DNA of 52,396 bases from Actinoplanes palleronii (GCF_016862315.1 NZ_BOMS01000165.1:1-52396), one strand, 5' to 3'. Shown: positions 33,155 through 41,499, counted from the stretch's first letter. A program made the numbers and translations. The notes: generated from the sequence alone by a model not told the origin.

Positions 33155-33787
33155 TCAGCTGCAGGTGTTGAGCATGGTCTGCAGGGCGGTCTTCTCGGTG
33201 GACTGGAGCTTGAGGGCCCAGTAGTACTTGACCGCGATCCACATGCGGGCATAGGTGCACTTGTACGACGACACCGACGGCTGCCAGGTCGACGGGTCCT
33301 GGTCGCTCTTCGACTGGTTGACGTTGTCGGTGACCGCGATCAGTTGCGGACGGGTGAGGTCGTTCGCGAAGAGCTGGCGCTTGGCCGTGGTCCACGCGTC
33401 GGCGCCGGAGCGCCAGGCCTCGGCGAGCGGGACGACGTGGTCGATGTCGAGGTCGCTGGCGGCGGTCCAGGTGGCGCCGTCGTAGGGCGAGTACCAGGAG
33501 CCGCTGGTGGCGGCGCAGGCCGAGCTGACGACCACACTGGAGCCGTCCCGCTTGAGCACCGTCTCGCGGGTGTTGCAGGTACCGCTGATGGTGATCCAGT
33601 GCGGGAAGAGATCCCGGTCGTAGGTGCTGGCGTTCGCCTCGGCGGCGACGGTGAGCGAGTTCAGCTCGGTCTGTGCGGTGGCCTTCGTGGGGATGTTCGG
33701 CGGGGTGGCCTGAGCCGGGGACGCCAGCAGGCCGGCGGCGATCGCAGCGGTGGCTACGGTCGCCAGGAGACGGGTGACAACGCGCAT
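33155..33787 (-). CDS. Secreted HNH-family (DUF1524) nuclease
   Basis: A 210-residue exported protein with signal peptide MRVVTRLLATVATAAIAAG (cleavage after AQA near 27). The body is the actinobacterial DUF1524/HNH type: the metal motif DLDIDHVVPLAEAW, the RQLFANDL segment with its NDLTRPQL, NVNQSKSDQDPSTW, and CTYARMWIAVKYYWAL at the end, with paired cysteines. It probably degrades extracellular nucleic acid for nutrients or competition. The ATG at 33785-33787 has GGGAG seven bases upstream. Confidence 0.9.
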   Translation of the reverse strand: MRVVTRLLATVATAAIAAGLLASPAQATPPNIPTKATAQTELNSLTVAAEANASTYDRDLFPHWITISGTCNTRETVLKRDGSSVVVSSACAATSGSWYSPYDGATWTAASDLDIDHVVPLAEAWRSGADAWTTAKRQLFANDLTRPQLIAVTDNVNQSKSDQDPSTWQPSVSSYKCTYARMWIAVKYYWALKLQSTEKTALQTMLNTCS

Positions 33788-34003
33788 CTGGTGCTCCCAT
33801 CGGGGATGAAAACGGGACACCGAAGAATTACGGGAGTTCGACGACCGTGGATGGGTTTTGACGTGAACTCCTTGTTTCCCGCACAAGAAGACCGTTTCGG
33901 GCGTGTGTACGGAGAGGAAACATCCGGCCAGGTCATCCCCTAGCCACCCGGACCCGGAAGTAGCCTCAGCTGTCCTGAATTTTCCGAAATAGGAGTTTTC
34001 ACT

Positions 34004-35527
34004 GTGGGGTTACCGCGCCGTCGATTCCTGGCCCTCAGCGGAGCCGCGCTGGCCGGAGCCCTCCCCCGGCCCCGGATCGCGGACCCGTTCACGCTCGGCG
34101 TCGCGTCCGGCGACCCGCTGCCCGAGGGCGTGGTGCTCTGGACCCGGCTCGCGCCCCGCCCGCTGGAACCGGCCGGCGGCCTGCCACCGGTGCCCTACCC
34201 GGTCGGCTGGCAGGTGGCCGAGGACGACCGGTTCACCCGGGTGGTCCGCAGCGGCACCGCGACCGCCGCGCCGGAGTTCGGCCACACCGTCCACGTCGAC
34301 GTGCGCGGGCTGCGGCCCGGACGCGACTACCACTACCGGTTCCGCACCGGCGGCCACCTCAGCCCGGCCGGCCGGACCCGGACCACGCCGGCCCGGACCT
34401 CGTCGCCCCGGGCCCTGCGGTTCGCGGTGGCGTCCTGCCAGTCCTACGCGGACGGTTACTACGACGCGTGGCGGCACGCCGCGGCCGAGGACTTCGACGT
34501 GGTCTTCTTCCTCGGCGACTACATCTACGAGGGCGCGATCGACAGCGTCGGCGGCAGCCGATCGGACACCGGGCTGGCGCTGCCGGACACGTTCGAGCTG
34601 GAGACCGACACCCTCGACCTGTACCGGATGCGGTACGCGCTGCACCGCACCGACCCGGACCTGCAGGCGGCGCACGCCGCCTTCCCGTGGATGCTGACCT
34701 GGGACGACCACGAGGTGCAGGACAACTACGCGGACGCCGCGTCGCGCTTCCCGGACGTGCCGGCGCAGGACTTCCTGGTACGGCGCGCCGACGCCTACCG
34801 CGCCTACTGGGAGAACCAGCCGCTGCGCCGGTCACACGCGCCGGCCGGACCGGACATGTCGCTGCACCGCCGGTTCCGCTTCGGCGACCTGGCCGAGGCG
34901 TACCTGCTGGACACCCGGCAGTACCGCTCCGACCAGGTCTGCGGCGACAACCTGCGGTCCGGCTGCGCCGATCGGGAGGACCCCGGGCGTACGCTGCTCG
35001 GCGCACCGCAGCGCGACTGGCTGCTCGACCGGATGGGCCGCTCCGAGGCCCGCTGGAGCGTGCTCGCCCAGCAGGTCATGATGGCCGAGTGCCGGTACGG
35101 CGGCCCGGCCGACCGCCGCGACATGGACAAGTGGGACGGCTACCCTCCCGACCGGCAGCGGATCCTCGAGCAGGCCGCCCGCACCCCCGGCACCGTGGTG
35201 CTCTCCGGCGACCTGCACTACAACTACGCCGCCGACCTGCACCTGCGCCCGGACGAGCGGCCGGTCGCCGTGGAACTGGTCGGCACGTCGATCTCCAGCG
35301 CCGGGGACGGCAGCGACAGCACGCCGCAGCTGGACCTGCAGCGCGAGTACAACCCGCACCTGCGGTTCGCGAACGCGCAGCGCGGATACCTGCGGTGCGA
35401 GCTGACCCGGGACCGGTTGCGCGCCGACTACCGGGTGATGTCGGAGGTCACCCGGCGCGGCGGGACGGTGTCCACCCGGGCGTCGTTCGTGTCCGAGCGG
35501 GAGCGGCCGGGGCTGGTGGCGGCGTGA
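34004..35527 (+). CDS. phoD: Alkaline phosphatase/phosphodiesterase PhoD
   Basis: A 507-residue PhoD-like enzyme with a Tat signal (PRRRFLALSGAALAGALP). An N-terminal Ig-like domain (about 25-130) precedes the metallophosphatase domain. Metal-binding motifs are VASCQSYADG, FLGDYIYEGA, WDDHEVQDNYADAA and LSGDLHYNYAADLH. Family members use Ca and Fe to release phosphate from mono- and diesters outside the cell, often under phosphate starvation. The GTG at 34004 has AGGAG upstream. Its stop overlaps the start of the next gene, so the two are co-translated. I see no clear PHO box upstream. Confidence 0.94.
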   Translation: MGLPRRRFLALSGAALAGALPRPRIADPFTLGVASGDPLPEGVVLWTRLAPRPLEPAGGLPPVPYPVGWQVAEDDRFTRVVRSGTATAAPEFGHTVHVDVRGLRPGRDYHYRFRTGGHLSPAGRTRTTPARTSSPRALRFAVASCQSYADGYYDAWRHAAAEDFDVVFFLGDYIYEGAIDSVGGSRSDTGLALPDTFELETDTLDLYRMRYALHRTDPDLQAAHAAFPWMLTWDDHEVQDNYADAASRFPDVPAQDFLVRRADAYRAYWENQPLRRSHAPAGPDMSLHRRFRFGDLAEAYLLDTRQYRSDQVCGDNLRSGCADREDPGRTLLGAPQRDWLLDRMGRSEARWSVLAQQVMMAECRYGGPADRRDMDKWDGYPPDRQRILEQAARTPGTVVLSGDLHYNYAADLHLRPDERPVAVELVGTSISSAGDGSDSTPQLDLQREYNPHLRFANAQRGYLRCELTRDRLRADYRVMSEVTRRGGTVSTRASFVSERERPGLVAA

Positions 35528-36261
35528 TCGCGCTCGGGCTCGTGGCGGCTCTGCTGGTCTCGGTCGATCCCGGCGCCCTGGCGATCACGACCGGGCAGTG
35601 CAACGGCAGCGACCTGGTGGTCCGGATGACCAACGACGGGCCGGAGCCGATCTACGCGGACGCGTTCCTGGAGGCGCCCGCCGCACTGCACCTGCCCCGG
35701 AAGATGATCTCGAGCTGGCTGCCGCCGGGATACACCCGCAGCGTGCCGGTGGCGGTGCGTGCGGCGCCGGGCACGCCGGCCGGGGTCTATCACGTACGGG
35801 TGAGCGGGAGGGACGTGCCGGTGACGGTGCGCGCTCCGGATCCGTCGGCGGATCTGATGCGGCTCGCGTCGCGGGTGAGCGCGTCGTCGGCGCGGGCCGG
35901 GTCGGGGGCCTGCGCGGCGATCGACGGGGATCCGGCGACGATGTGGAACGACGGGACCGGGAAGCGGTGGCCGGACTGGTGGCAGATGTCGTGGGATCGT
36001 GCGCAGGTGGTCGGCCGCGTGGAGGTGGCGACGACGGCAGTGTGGGGGCTGCGCGACTGGGATGTGCAGGTACTCGGGGCGGGTGGATGGTCGACGGTCG
36101 CTTCGGTGCGGGGCAACACTGCTGTCCGAAATTTAGCTATTTTTCCCTCTGAAACCACTAAATCGCTGCGGATCGTCACGCTCGCCGGGAACACCGTGAA
36201 CGATCAGTCACGCCTGGTGGAGGTGATCGTCTCGGCTCCCTATCCTCAACGGCATGGCTGA
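35524..36261 (+). CDS. Secreted discoidin-like (F5/8 type C) protein
   Basis: A 245-residue exported protein starting MIALGLVAALLVSVDPGALA, a short signal-like segment. The first half is an Ig-like or alpha-galactosidase-associated fold (DLVVRMTNDGPEPIYADAFLEAP). The second half (about 115-240) resembles an F5/8 type C domain, with ACAAIDGDPATMWNDGTG and WWQMSWDRAQVVGRVEV. The GTG overlaps the PhoD stop (GTGA), so it may tether or assist PhoD on surface polymers (inference). Bases 36120-36170 are distinctly AT-richer than the surroundings. Its stop codon overlaps the YjbR start. Confidence 0.78.
   Translation: MIALGLVAALLVSVDPGALAITTGQCNGSDLVVRMTNDGPEPIYADAFLEAPAALHLPRKMISSWLPPGYTRSVPVAVRAAPGTPAGVYHVRVSGRDVPVTVRAPDPSADLMRLASRVSASSARAGSGACAAIDGDPATMWNDGTGKRWPDWWQMSWDRAQVVGRVEVATTAVWGLRDWDVQVLGAGGWSTVASVRGNTAVRNLAIFPSETTKSLRIVTLAGNTVNDQSRLVEVIVSAPYPQRHG
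36241..36246 (+). promoter_or_regulatory. -10 box (TATCCT) for the YjbR gene, leaderless
   Basis: TATCCT, seven bases, then the ATG at 36254. It lies inside the end of the upstream coding sequence, giving a possible independent promoter. Confidence 0.4.
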
Positions 36262-36682
36262 CGCTGAAGACGTACGCCGGCTCGCGCTGGCACTCCCCGG
36301 CGTGGTCGAGATCGCGAGTGACGGCTTCGACTTCCGGGTGGCGAACAAGGGTTTCATCTGGTCATACCCGGAGCGGGTCCCGGGCAAGCCGCGGGTGATC
36401 CGCACCGACATCGCGGTGCTCTACGTCGGCGACGAGGCGGAGAAGCAGGCCCTGTTGCTCGGCGAGCCCGACCTGTTCTTCACCACCCCGGGCTACGACG
36501 GCTTCCCGCTGGTCATGGTGCGGCTCGCCGCGGTGGACGTGCCGCGCCTGACCGAGCTGGTCACCGACGCGTGGCAGATGCGCGCCCCGGTCACCACCGA
36601 TCCTGGTGCACCGCCTGCGCCAGTGGACGCCGCCTCCGCCAGCCGTGCCGCTCCAGGTCGGGGACGTCGCTCAGCCGGCTGA
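36254..36682 (+). CDS. MmcQ/YjbR-family protein
   Basis: A 142-residue protein of the MmcQ/YjbR fold (double-wing, DNA-binding-like), with MADAEDVRRLALALPGVVE, KGFIWSYPERVPGK and TELVTDAWQMRAP. Family members usually end soon after that last motif. Here about 28 low-complexity residues (TTDPGAPPAPVDAASASRAA and on) follow and read through the 3' end of the oppositely oriented bluB gene, as if the normal stop had been lost. The role of the family is unknown. Confidence 0.85.
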   Translation: MADAEDVRRLALALPGVVEIASDGFDFRVANKGFIWSYPERVPGKPRVIRTDIAVLYVGDEAEKQALLLGEPDLFFTTPGYDGFPLVMVRLAAVDVPRLTELVTDAWQMRAPVTTDPGAPPAPVDAASASRAAPGRGRRSAG

Positions 36683-37211
36683 CCGGGCCCACGCACAGCC
36701 AGGCGATGGGCCGGATCCCGTCCGGGATGCCGAGGAGCTTGCCGAGGAACTCCTCGCGGTAGAACGACACCCACCCCACACCGAGTTCCTCCGCGGTCGC
36801 CGCCAGCCAGAGGTTCTGCACGGCCAGGCAGGCCGAGTAGAGCCCGGCGTCGGCGATCGCGTGCCGCCCCAGCACGGCCGGCCCGCCCCGCTCCGCGTCG
36901 TAGGTGACCACGATCGACAGCGTCGACTCCAGCACCCCGTCGATCTTGATGCGGGCGAACCGGTCGGCGGCCTCGCCGGTCAGCGTCGCGGCGAACACCT
37001 CGCGCTCCTCGTGCACGTGCCGGTGGAACTCGCCGCGGATCCCCCGGTCGCGGATCACCACGAAATCCCACGGCTGCGACAGACCGACGCTCGGCGCGGC
37101 GTGCGCCGCCGCGAGGAGCCTTTCCAGTACGTCGTCAGCGAGCGGTTCCCCGGTGAACTCGCCGCGCACGTCACGGCGGCGGTGGATGACGTCGTAGATC
37201 GAATCCGGCAT
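36591..37211 (-). CDS. bluB: 5,6-dimethylbenzimidazole synthase BluB
   Basis: A 206-residue nitroreductase-fold flavoprotein matching BluB, which cleaves FMNH2 with oxygen to make 5,6-dimethylbenzimidazole, the lower ligand of vitamin B12. Seen are the N-terminal YDVIHRRRDVRGEFTGEPL, the FMN-binding APSVGLSQPWDFVVI, the long FARIKIDGVLESTLSIVVTYD segment and GLYSACLAVQNLWLAATAEELGVGWVSFY, which distinguish BluB from other nitroreductases. The end WRRRRPLAQAVHQDRW looks native. It overlaps YjbR tail-to-tail by 92 bases. No other cobalamin gene or cobalamin riboswitch is visible. Confidence 0.9.
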   Translation of the reverse strand: MPDSIYDVIHRRRDVRGEFTGEPLADDVLERLLAAAHAAPSVGLSQPWDFVVIRDRGIRGEFHRHVHEEREVFAATLTGEAADRFARIKIDGVLESTLSIVVTYDAERGGPAVLGRHAIADAGLYSACLAVQNLWLAATAEELGVGWVSFYREEFLGKLLGIPDGIRPIAWLCVGPVSRLSDVPDLERHGWRRRRPLAQAVHQDRW

Positions 37212-37232
37212 GGGTCGACTCTGTCAGGCGCC

Positions 37233-38117
37233 TCATCGACGGGTCAGCGGGGTCGCCGTGTGCACCCGGGTCAGCTTCGCCGGGTTCCGGACGTAGTAGA
37301 GACCGGTGATCCGCCCGTGCACCACCCGGACCGCCATCACCCCGTCGAGCTCGCCGTCCAGGCTCACCACCAGGGCCGGGTAACCGTTCACCGCCGCGAG
37401 CTCGAAGGTGATCGCCGCCGGGTGCCGGCTGATGCCGCCGAGGCCGAACCGGGCCACCCGGTTCGCTCCGGTCACCGGGCGCACCGCGGCCTGCTTGACC
37501 CCGCCGCCGTCGGCGATCAGCACCACGTCCGGCGCCAGCACGTCGAGCAGGCCCTGCAGGTCGCCGTTCGTCACGGCCCGCTGGAACGACGCCACCACGG
37601 CCCGGGCCTCCCCCGCCGGGACCGCGGCCCGCGGGCGCCGTTCGCCGACGTGCCGGCGGGCCCGGAGCGCGATCTGCCGTACCGCCTCGGTGCTCCTGCC
37701 GACCGCCTCGGCGATCTCCGCGTAGTCCAGGGCGAACGCCTCACGCAGCACGAACACGGCCCGCTCGGTCGGCGACAGCGTCTCCAGGACCAGCAGCAGC
37801 GCCATCGACACGCTCTCCGCCAGCTCGACGTCCTCGGCCACGTCCGGGGTGGTCAGCATCGGCTCGGGCAGCCACGGGCCGACGTAGGCCTCGCGGCGGC
37901 GGGTCACCGTGCGCAGCCGGTTGAGCGCCTGGCGGGTGGTGATCCGGACCAGATAGGCGCGCCGGTCGCGGACCTGCTCCAGATCCACGGCCACCCACCG
38001 CAGCCACGTCTCCTGCAGTACGTCCTCGGCGTCGGCCGCCGACCCGAGCATCTCGTAGGCCACGGTGAAGAGCAGGTTGCGGTGCGCGACGAAGACCTCG
38101 GTCGCCGGCTCACTCAT
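37233..38117 (-). CDS. ECF41-type sigma factor with SnoaL-like C-terminal domain
   Basis: A 294-residue extracytoplasmic-function sigma factor of the ECF41/SigJ group. Sigma region 2 (about 8-75) includes YEMLGSAADAEDVLQETWLRW, and region 4 (about 110-160) includes LSPTERAVFVLREAFALDYAEIA. The group hallmarks are all present: WLPEP at 82-86 in the linker, DGGGVK in the C-terminal SnoaL/NTF2-like domain, and NPAKL near 279. In studied members that domain controls activity in place of an anti-sigma factor. The next gene upstream is a DoxX-like protein, a common ECF41 partner. Confidence 0.94.
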   Translation of the reverse strand: MSEPATEVFVAHRNLLFTVAYEMLGSAADAEDVLQETWLRWVAVDLEQVRDRRAYLVRITTRQALNRLRTVTRRREAYVGPWLPEPMLTTPDVAEDVELAESVSMALLLVLETLSPTERAVFVLREAFALDYAEIAEAVGRSTEAVRQIALRARRHVGERRPRAAVPAGEARAVVASFQRAVTNGDLQGLLDVLAPDVVLIADGGGVKQAAVRPVTGANRVARFGLGGISRHPAAITFELAAVNGYPALVVSLDGELDGVMAVRVVHGRITGLYYVRNPAKLTRVHTATPLTRR

Positions 38118-38128
38118 GCGCGGTCCCC

Positions 38129-38515
38129 TCAGGTGGTGAACGGCTGCGGACCGAGACGGCCCCAGAGCACGAAGACCGCGACCGCCAGCCAGACCAGGTT
38201 GCCGATCGCGAACTTCCACCCACCGTCGTACCGGAGATGGGTGATCATCGCGCCGACCATCAGCCCGACCCAGCAGGCGGCGGTGATCGGCACCAGCACC
38301 GGCGCGATCCCGGTCAACGCGGGCAGGATCAGACCGGCCGCGGCAAGGAGTTCGAGAACCCCCAGAGTCCTCACGAATCCCGCCGCGGCGTTTCTGGTCC
38401 ACTCACCACCGCGGTGCGCGGCGAGCTTCTCCTTCGGTACAAACGTCTTGCTGATCCCCCCGGCCAGCGCGACCAGAGCCAACAACCCACCGGCGATCCA
38501 CAGCCCCACATCCAC
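38129..38515 (-). CDS. DoxX-family membrane protein
   Basis: A 128-residue membrane protein with four hydrophobic helices, starting MDVGLWIAGGLLALVALAGG and continuing KTFVPKEKLAAHRG, GFVRTLGVLELLAAAGLILP and an HLRYDGGWK loop. It fits the DoxX/DoxD-like family linked to oxidative stress. The GTG at 38513-38515 is preceded by GAGGAGG five bases upstream. It ends 11 bases before the ECF41 sigma gene, so the sigma factor is probably co-expressed with its target. Confidence 0.88.
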   Translation of the reverse strand: MDVGLWIAGGLLALVALAGGISKTFVPKEKLAAHRGGEWTRNAAAGFVRTLGVLELLAAAGLILPALTGIAPVLVPITAACWVGLMVGAMITHLRYDGGWKFAIGNLVWLAVAVFVLWGRLGPQPFTT

Positions 38516-38550
38516 GACAGCCTCCTCGTTTCCACCGGGTACGCCCGCAA

Positions 38551-38577
38551 GACACCGGCCCGCCCCGAGCCGTGACA
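38551..38577 (-). promoter_or_regulatory. Candidate ECF41-type promoter
   Basis: On the minus strand TGTCAC (38572-38577) is followed after 17 bases by TGTC (38551-38554). This is similar to the TGTCAC...CGTC promoters described for ECF41 autoregulation, and the spacer length and -10 differ a little. The dyad GTGACC-N2-GGTCAC at 38581-38594 lies just upstream and may bind another regulator. Confidence 0.45.
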
Positions 38578-38607
38578 TCGGTGACCCAGGTCACTCCCCA
38601 TCGTGGG

Positions 38608-38997
38608 TCAGCGCCGTGGCTCCTCGAGGGCCACGGCGAACGCCTCGGCCAGTTCAGCGTCGGTGGCACCCCCACGGCGCCCGGCGCGTACGTAGTCGCG
38701 GGCACGCCGGGCGAGATCGGTGGCCAGGTCCTCCGACAGCGGGGCGGGGAGGTCGGCGACCCGGGTCCCGGCGGCCCGTCTCGTGACCACCAGGCCGGCC
38801 GCCTCGAGTTCCTGGTACGCCCGGGCGACCGTGCCGTTCGCCAGCCCCAGGTCGCCGGCCAGCTGCCGGACCGGTGGGAGCTTCTCCCCCGCGACCAGTC
38901 CGCCGAGCCGGATCAGATCCGCGATCTGCTGCCTGACCTGCTCGAACGGGGGCACCGCCGAACCCGGATCGACCCGGATGAGCGGCGTGGCGGTCAT
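38608..38997 (-). CDS. GntR-family regulator (YtrA type)
   Basis: A 129-residue regulator. An N-terminal winged helix of GntR type (PPFEQVRQQIADLIRLGGLV, KLPPVRQLAGDLGLANGTVARAYQELEAAGL) is followed by only about 50 helical residues (DYVRAGRRGGATDAELAEAF), the short tail of the YtrA subfamily. YtrA-type regulators usually repress an adjacent membrane or ABC operon. The ATG overlaps the stop of the membrane protein gene upstream (ATGA), and twin operators lie before that gene. Confidence 0.92.
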   Translation of the reverse strand: MTATPLIRVDPGSAVPPFEQVRQQIADLIRLGGLVAGEKLPPVRQLAGDLGLANGTVARAYQELEAAGLVVTRRAAGTRVADLPAPLSEDLATDLARRARDYVRAGRRGGATDAELAEAFAVALEEPRR

Positions 38998-39749
38998 CGC
39001 GCCGCTGCGCTCTCCCGCACCGCCGCTTCCTCGCGCGCCGGTCCTGTGGCTTCTTGAGGCGGCGTCACCAGGGTGCCGGCGAACCGGGCGAACGTCACCA
39101 GGCCGGCGGCGGCCAGCAGGCTCAGCGTGTAACCCCACGGCGGTGAGCCGGCACCGCGCCAATCCAGCTGGTCGTCGGCGTACCAGAAGGCAAGCGAGGT
39201 GAGGACCACCGCGAAAATCGCACCGCAGCCATGCACGATCCGCCGTACGGCGGCCTGTCGCCACATCCCGTCGGCGGCGTGCTCCGCCTCGTCGAGGCCG
39301 AGTTGCGGGCTGCGCACCACCCGCCACACGGCGAGCGCGGCCAGGACCGCGACCACTCCCAAGGTCGCGATGGTGCCGACGAGGGTCACCGGCGCCGCGG
39401 TGCCGTAGTACTCCACTTCGTGTCCGGGCCGGTCCGGCTGCGGGAACGCGGTGAAGCCAGCGACGTAGTGATAAGACGCCACGAATCCGGCGACCCCGGC
39501 GGCGAGCAGCCCGATCACCACGAGATCCCCAGCGGCGACGTAGTCGCTCATCCGCCGGACCCGCAGGCCGGCACCCCCGGACCGCCGAGCCGGCCGCGGC
39601 GAGACAGCCTCACCGGCCAGCATCCCCACGACCGTCGCGACGGCGAGCACCACCGGCGCCAGCTCGAAGTAGATAGTCCGGACCAGCGCGAACCCCACCC
39701 CGACCCCGACCGCGATCCCCGTCGCGCGACATCGCTCACTGACCGCCAT
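38994..39749 (-). CDS. Multi-span membrane protein paired with GntR
   Basis: A 251-residue protein with about six to seven predicted membrane helices and a short acidic C-terminus. I do not recognise the family with confidence. Actinobacteria often carry such membrane proteins beside YtrA-type GntR regulators. The ATG at 39747-39749 is preferred over an ATG six bases upstream because AAGGGGG then has normal spacing. It is translationally coupled to the GntR gene. Confidence 0.8.
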   Translation of the reverse strand: MAVSERCRATGIAVGVGVGFALVRTIYFELAPVVLAVATVVGMLAGEAVSPRPARRSGGAGLRVRRMSDYVAAGDLVVIGLLAAGVAGFVASYHYVAGFTAFPQPDRPGHEVEYYGTAAPVTLVGTIATLGVVAVLAALAVWRVVRSPQLGLDEAEHAADGMWRQAAVRRIVHGCGAIFAVVLTSLAFWYADDQLDWRGAGSPPWGYTLSLLAAAGLVTFARFAGTLVTPPQEATGPAREEAAVRESAAAR

Positions 39750-39759
39750 GACCATCCCC

Positions 39760-39823
39760 CTTGTACCGGCAACTTGGTACAAGGTAGCGACCGGGCCGCT
39801 TTGTATCAAGAGGCCGGTACAAG
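39760..39823 (-). promoter_or_regulatory. Promoter with twin GntR operators
   Basis: On the minus strand TTGATA (39804-39809), 17 bases and TACCTT (39781-39786) form a good promoter. The perfect dyad CTTGTACC-N8-GGTACAAG at 39760-39783 covers the -10. A second copy with two mismatches, TTTGTATC-N8-GGTACAAG at 39800-39823, covers the -35. The arms and spacing suit a YtrA-type GntR dimer repressing its own operon. Confidence 0.75.
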
Positions 39824-39849
39824 AGGGCGCAGTCGATGGCGACGCCGAT

Positions 39850-41355
39850 TCACGTCAGATCCGTCTGCTGCCAACCCGGCGGGAGCTTCTCAAGCCCGAT
39901 CAGGACATCGAGGTTGAGATGCTCTTTGAGCAGATACTTGAGATGTCGCCCTTCGATGATTTCAATCCGCCCGTTCGCCACGGCAAAGTCACGGCTAGCC
40001 TTGCCCACCCATGAGGTCGTGACGAGGACACCCTTCGCGGCACGCTTGTGGTCCATCACGCCGGCGAGAGCGTGGACCGCCTCCAGGCCGACGATCTTGC
40101 TATACCGCTTGGCCTGGATGATGCACAGCCCGCCCACGATGGGATCCTTGTTGAAGGCGACACCGTCAACACCTTCGTCCTTGGACGCCTGAGTAACCCA
40201 GGATTCCATCCCGATGGCTTCGAAGAGCCGACGGATCAGGTGCTCGAACGCGCCGGGGGACAGCGTCAGCAGATCGGTGCGGCTGTCCATTCCGGCGACC
40301 ACGTCCATCTCATCGACGAATTTGTACTTCGACAGATCGAAAGACACCACCGGCCGGACCGCTTCAAGGTCGTACGGATGCGGAGAGACGATGGCGTTGA
40401 GGTGTCCACGGAGGCACAGCACCGGATCGAGTTCAGGTTCGTCGAGTTCGATCTCGGCGAACTTGTCGCGTCGCGCATCAATGCTGATGAGAAGTGGACG
40501 GATCGCCCGGCCGGTCGCCTTGTCCTTGGTGGAGACATAGCCGTTGAAGACGATGCCGTCGACCAGGTGTGGCGAGGTTGCCCCGAATGCTTCGGCGAGG
40601 GTACGCAGTGTCAACCGCGCGAGGAGATCGCCGTAGAGTTTTTTGGTTTCAGGCTCCTTACGCGGCAAAGCCGTCACGCCTTTCGCCTTGGTGTACCGGT
40701 AGGCGACGACGATCGGCACTGCGCCCTGGAGCGGTAGCTCGTATTCGATGAGCAACTCGCGGGAGGCTGGGTCGTAGTGAGCCGCGGCTCGCCCGGTAAG
40801 GCCTTCGGGGTATCGGGACTGGGCCAGAACACGCTGCAGACGTTCGACGAAGACGGCTGGACCACCGTTGGCCGCCGCGCCGTCAAGTTCAGTGACCGCA
40901 TCGGTGGCCCGCCGATTCCTACCGGCCAGAAGGTCGGCGAAATCAGCGACCCTCGTCGCTACGGCCTCGGTGCGAAACTCTGCCTCGGCAGCCATCCGGG
41001 CTTGGGCCTCCTGTTCCTCCTGCCGCGCCGCAGCAGCCGCCTCCTGCGCCTTCGCCCGAGCTTCAGCGGCTTGGCGCCGTTCCTCCGCCTGCGCCCGCTG
41101 TGACGCCTCCCGAACAGCCTTCGCAGCCGCTTGATCAGCCAGGCGTTGCGCCTGCACTTCCTGGCGCAGTCGCGCGACTTCGGCCTTCTTCGCCGCGGCT
41201 TCAGCCTGACGCGCCTCTCGGCTCGCCTCCGCCTCCTGGCGTTTCTGCTCGGCGATCAGCTCACGATGCCTGCGTGCCTCGGCTTGGGCCTCAAGCTCCT
41301 TGGCCCGTTTGCGGGCATCGAGCATCTGAGCGAAAAGCCCTTTACGTCGCGCCAT
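39850..41355 (-). CDS. Mrr-type restriction endonuclease with long N-terminal coiled coil
   Basis: A 501-residue protein. Residues about 10-130 are an Ala/Glu/Arg/Gln coiled coil (KRAKELEAQAEARRHREL). A central domain (about 140-365) includes VVAYRYTKAKG and VDGIVFNGYV. The C-terminal Mrr_cat domain (about 370-485) carries the PD-(D/E)xK core: SKDEGVDGVAF with D397, then CIIQAKRY with Q414 and K416, and a preceding Glu in GAFEHLIRRLFE. Mrr enzymes cleave foreign, usually methylated, DNA. The ATG follows GGAGG. The gene is visibly less GC-biased than its neighbours, so it was probably acquired. No methyltransferase is adjacent, which favours a type IV or abortive-infection role (inference). 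Confidence 0.88.
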   Translation of the reverse strand: MARRKGLFAQMLDARKRAKELEAQAEARRHRELIAEQKRQEAEASREARQAEAAAKKAEVARLRQEVQAQRLADQAAAKAVREASQRAQAEERRQAAEARAKAQEAAAAARQEEQEAQARMAAEAEFRTEAVATRVADFADLLAGRNRRATDAVTELDGAAANGGPAVFVERLQRVLAQSRYPEGLTGRAAAHYDPASRELLIEYELPLQGAVPIVVAYRYTKAKGVTALPRKEPETKKLYGDLLARLTLRTLAEAFGATSPHLVDGIVFNGYVSTKDKATGRAIRPLLISIDARRDKFAEIELDEPELDPVLCLRGHLNAIVSPHPYDLEAVRPVVSFDLSKYKFVDEMDVVAGMDSRTDLLTLSPGAFEHLIRRLFEAIGMESWVTQASKDEGVDGVAFNKDPIVGGLCIIQAKRYSKIVGLEAVHALAGVMDHKRAAKGVLVTTSWVGKASRDFAVANGRIEIIEGRHLKYLLKEHLNLDVLIGLEKLPPGWQQTDLT

Positions 41356-41499
41356 ACATCCTCCGCAAGCTCCCGACAGACAGGCATGACCGTAGCCCAG
41401 AGCATCACGCAGCGGAAGATGTTAATAGCTCAGAGTGACCCCCTGGGAGTGATGACTCGATCTTCGCCAAGCCGAACCTCCACACAGGCCGACCGGCGC

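Noticed and set aside
36591..37260. Cobalamin riboswitch controlling bluB
   Set aside because: The gap upstream of bluB (37212-37232) is only 21 bases before the sigma factor gene, too short for a riboswitch, and no B12-box-like sequence is visible.
39850..41355. Complete type I or II restriction-modification system
   Set aside because: No methyltransferase or specificity subunit lies within several kilobases, so only a solitary nuclease can be claimed.
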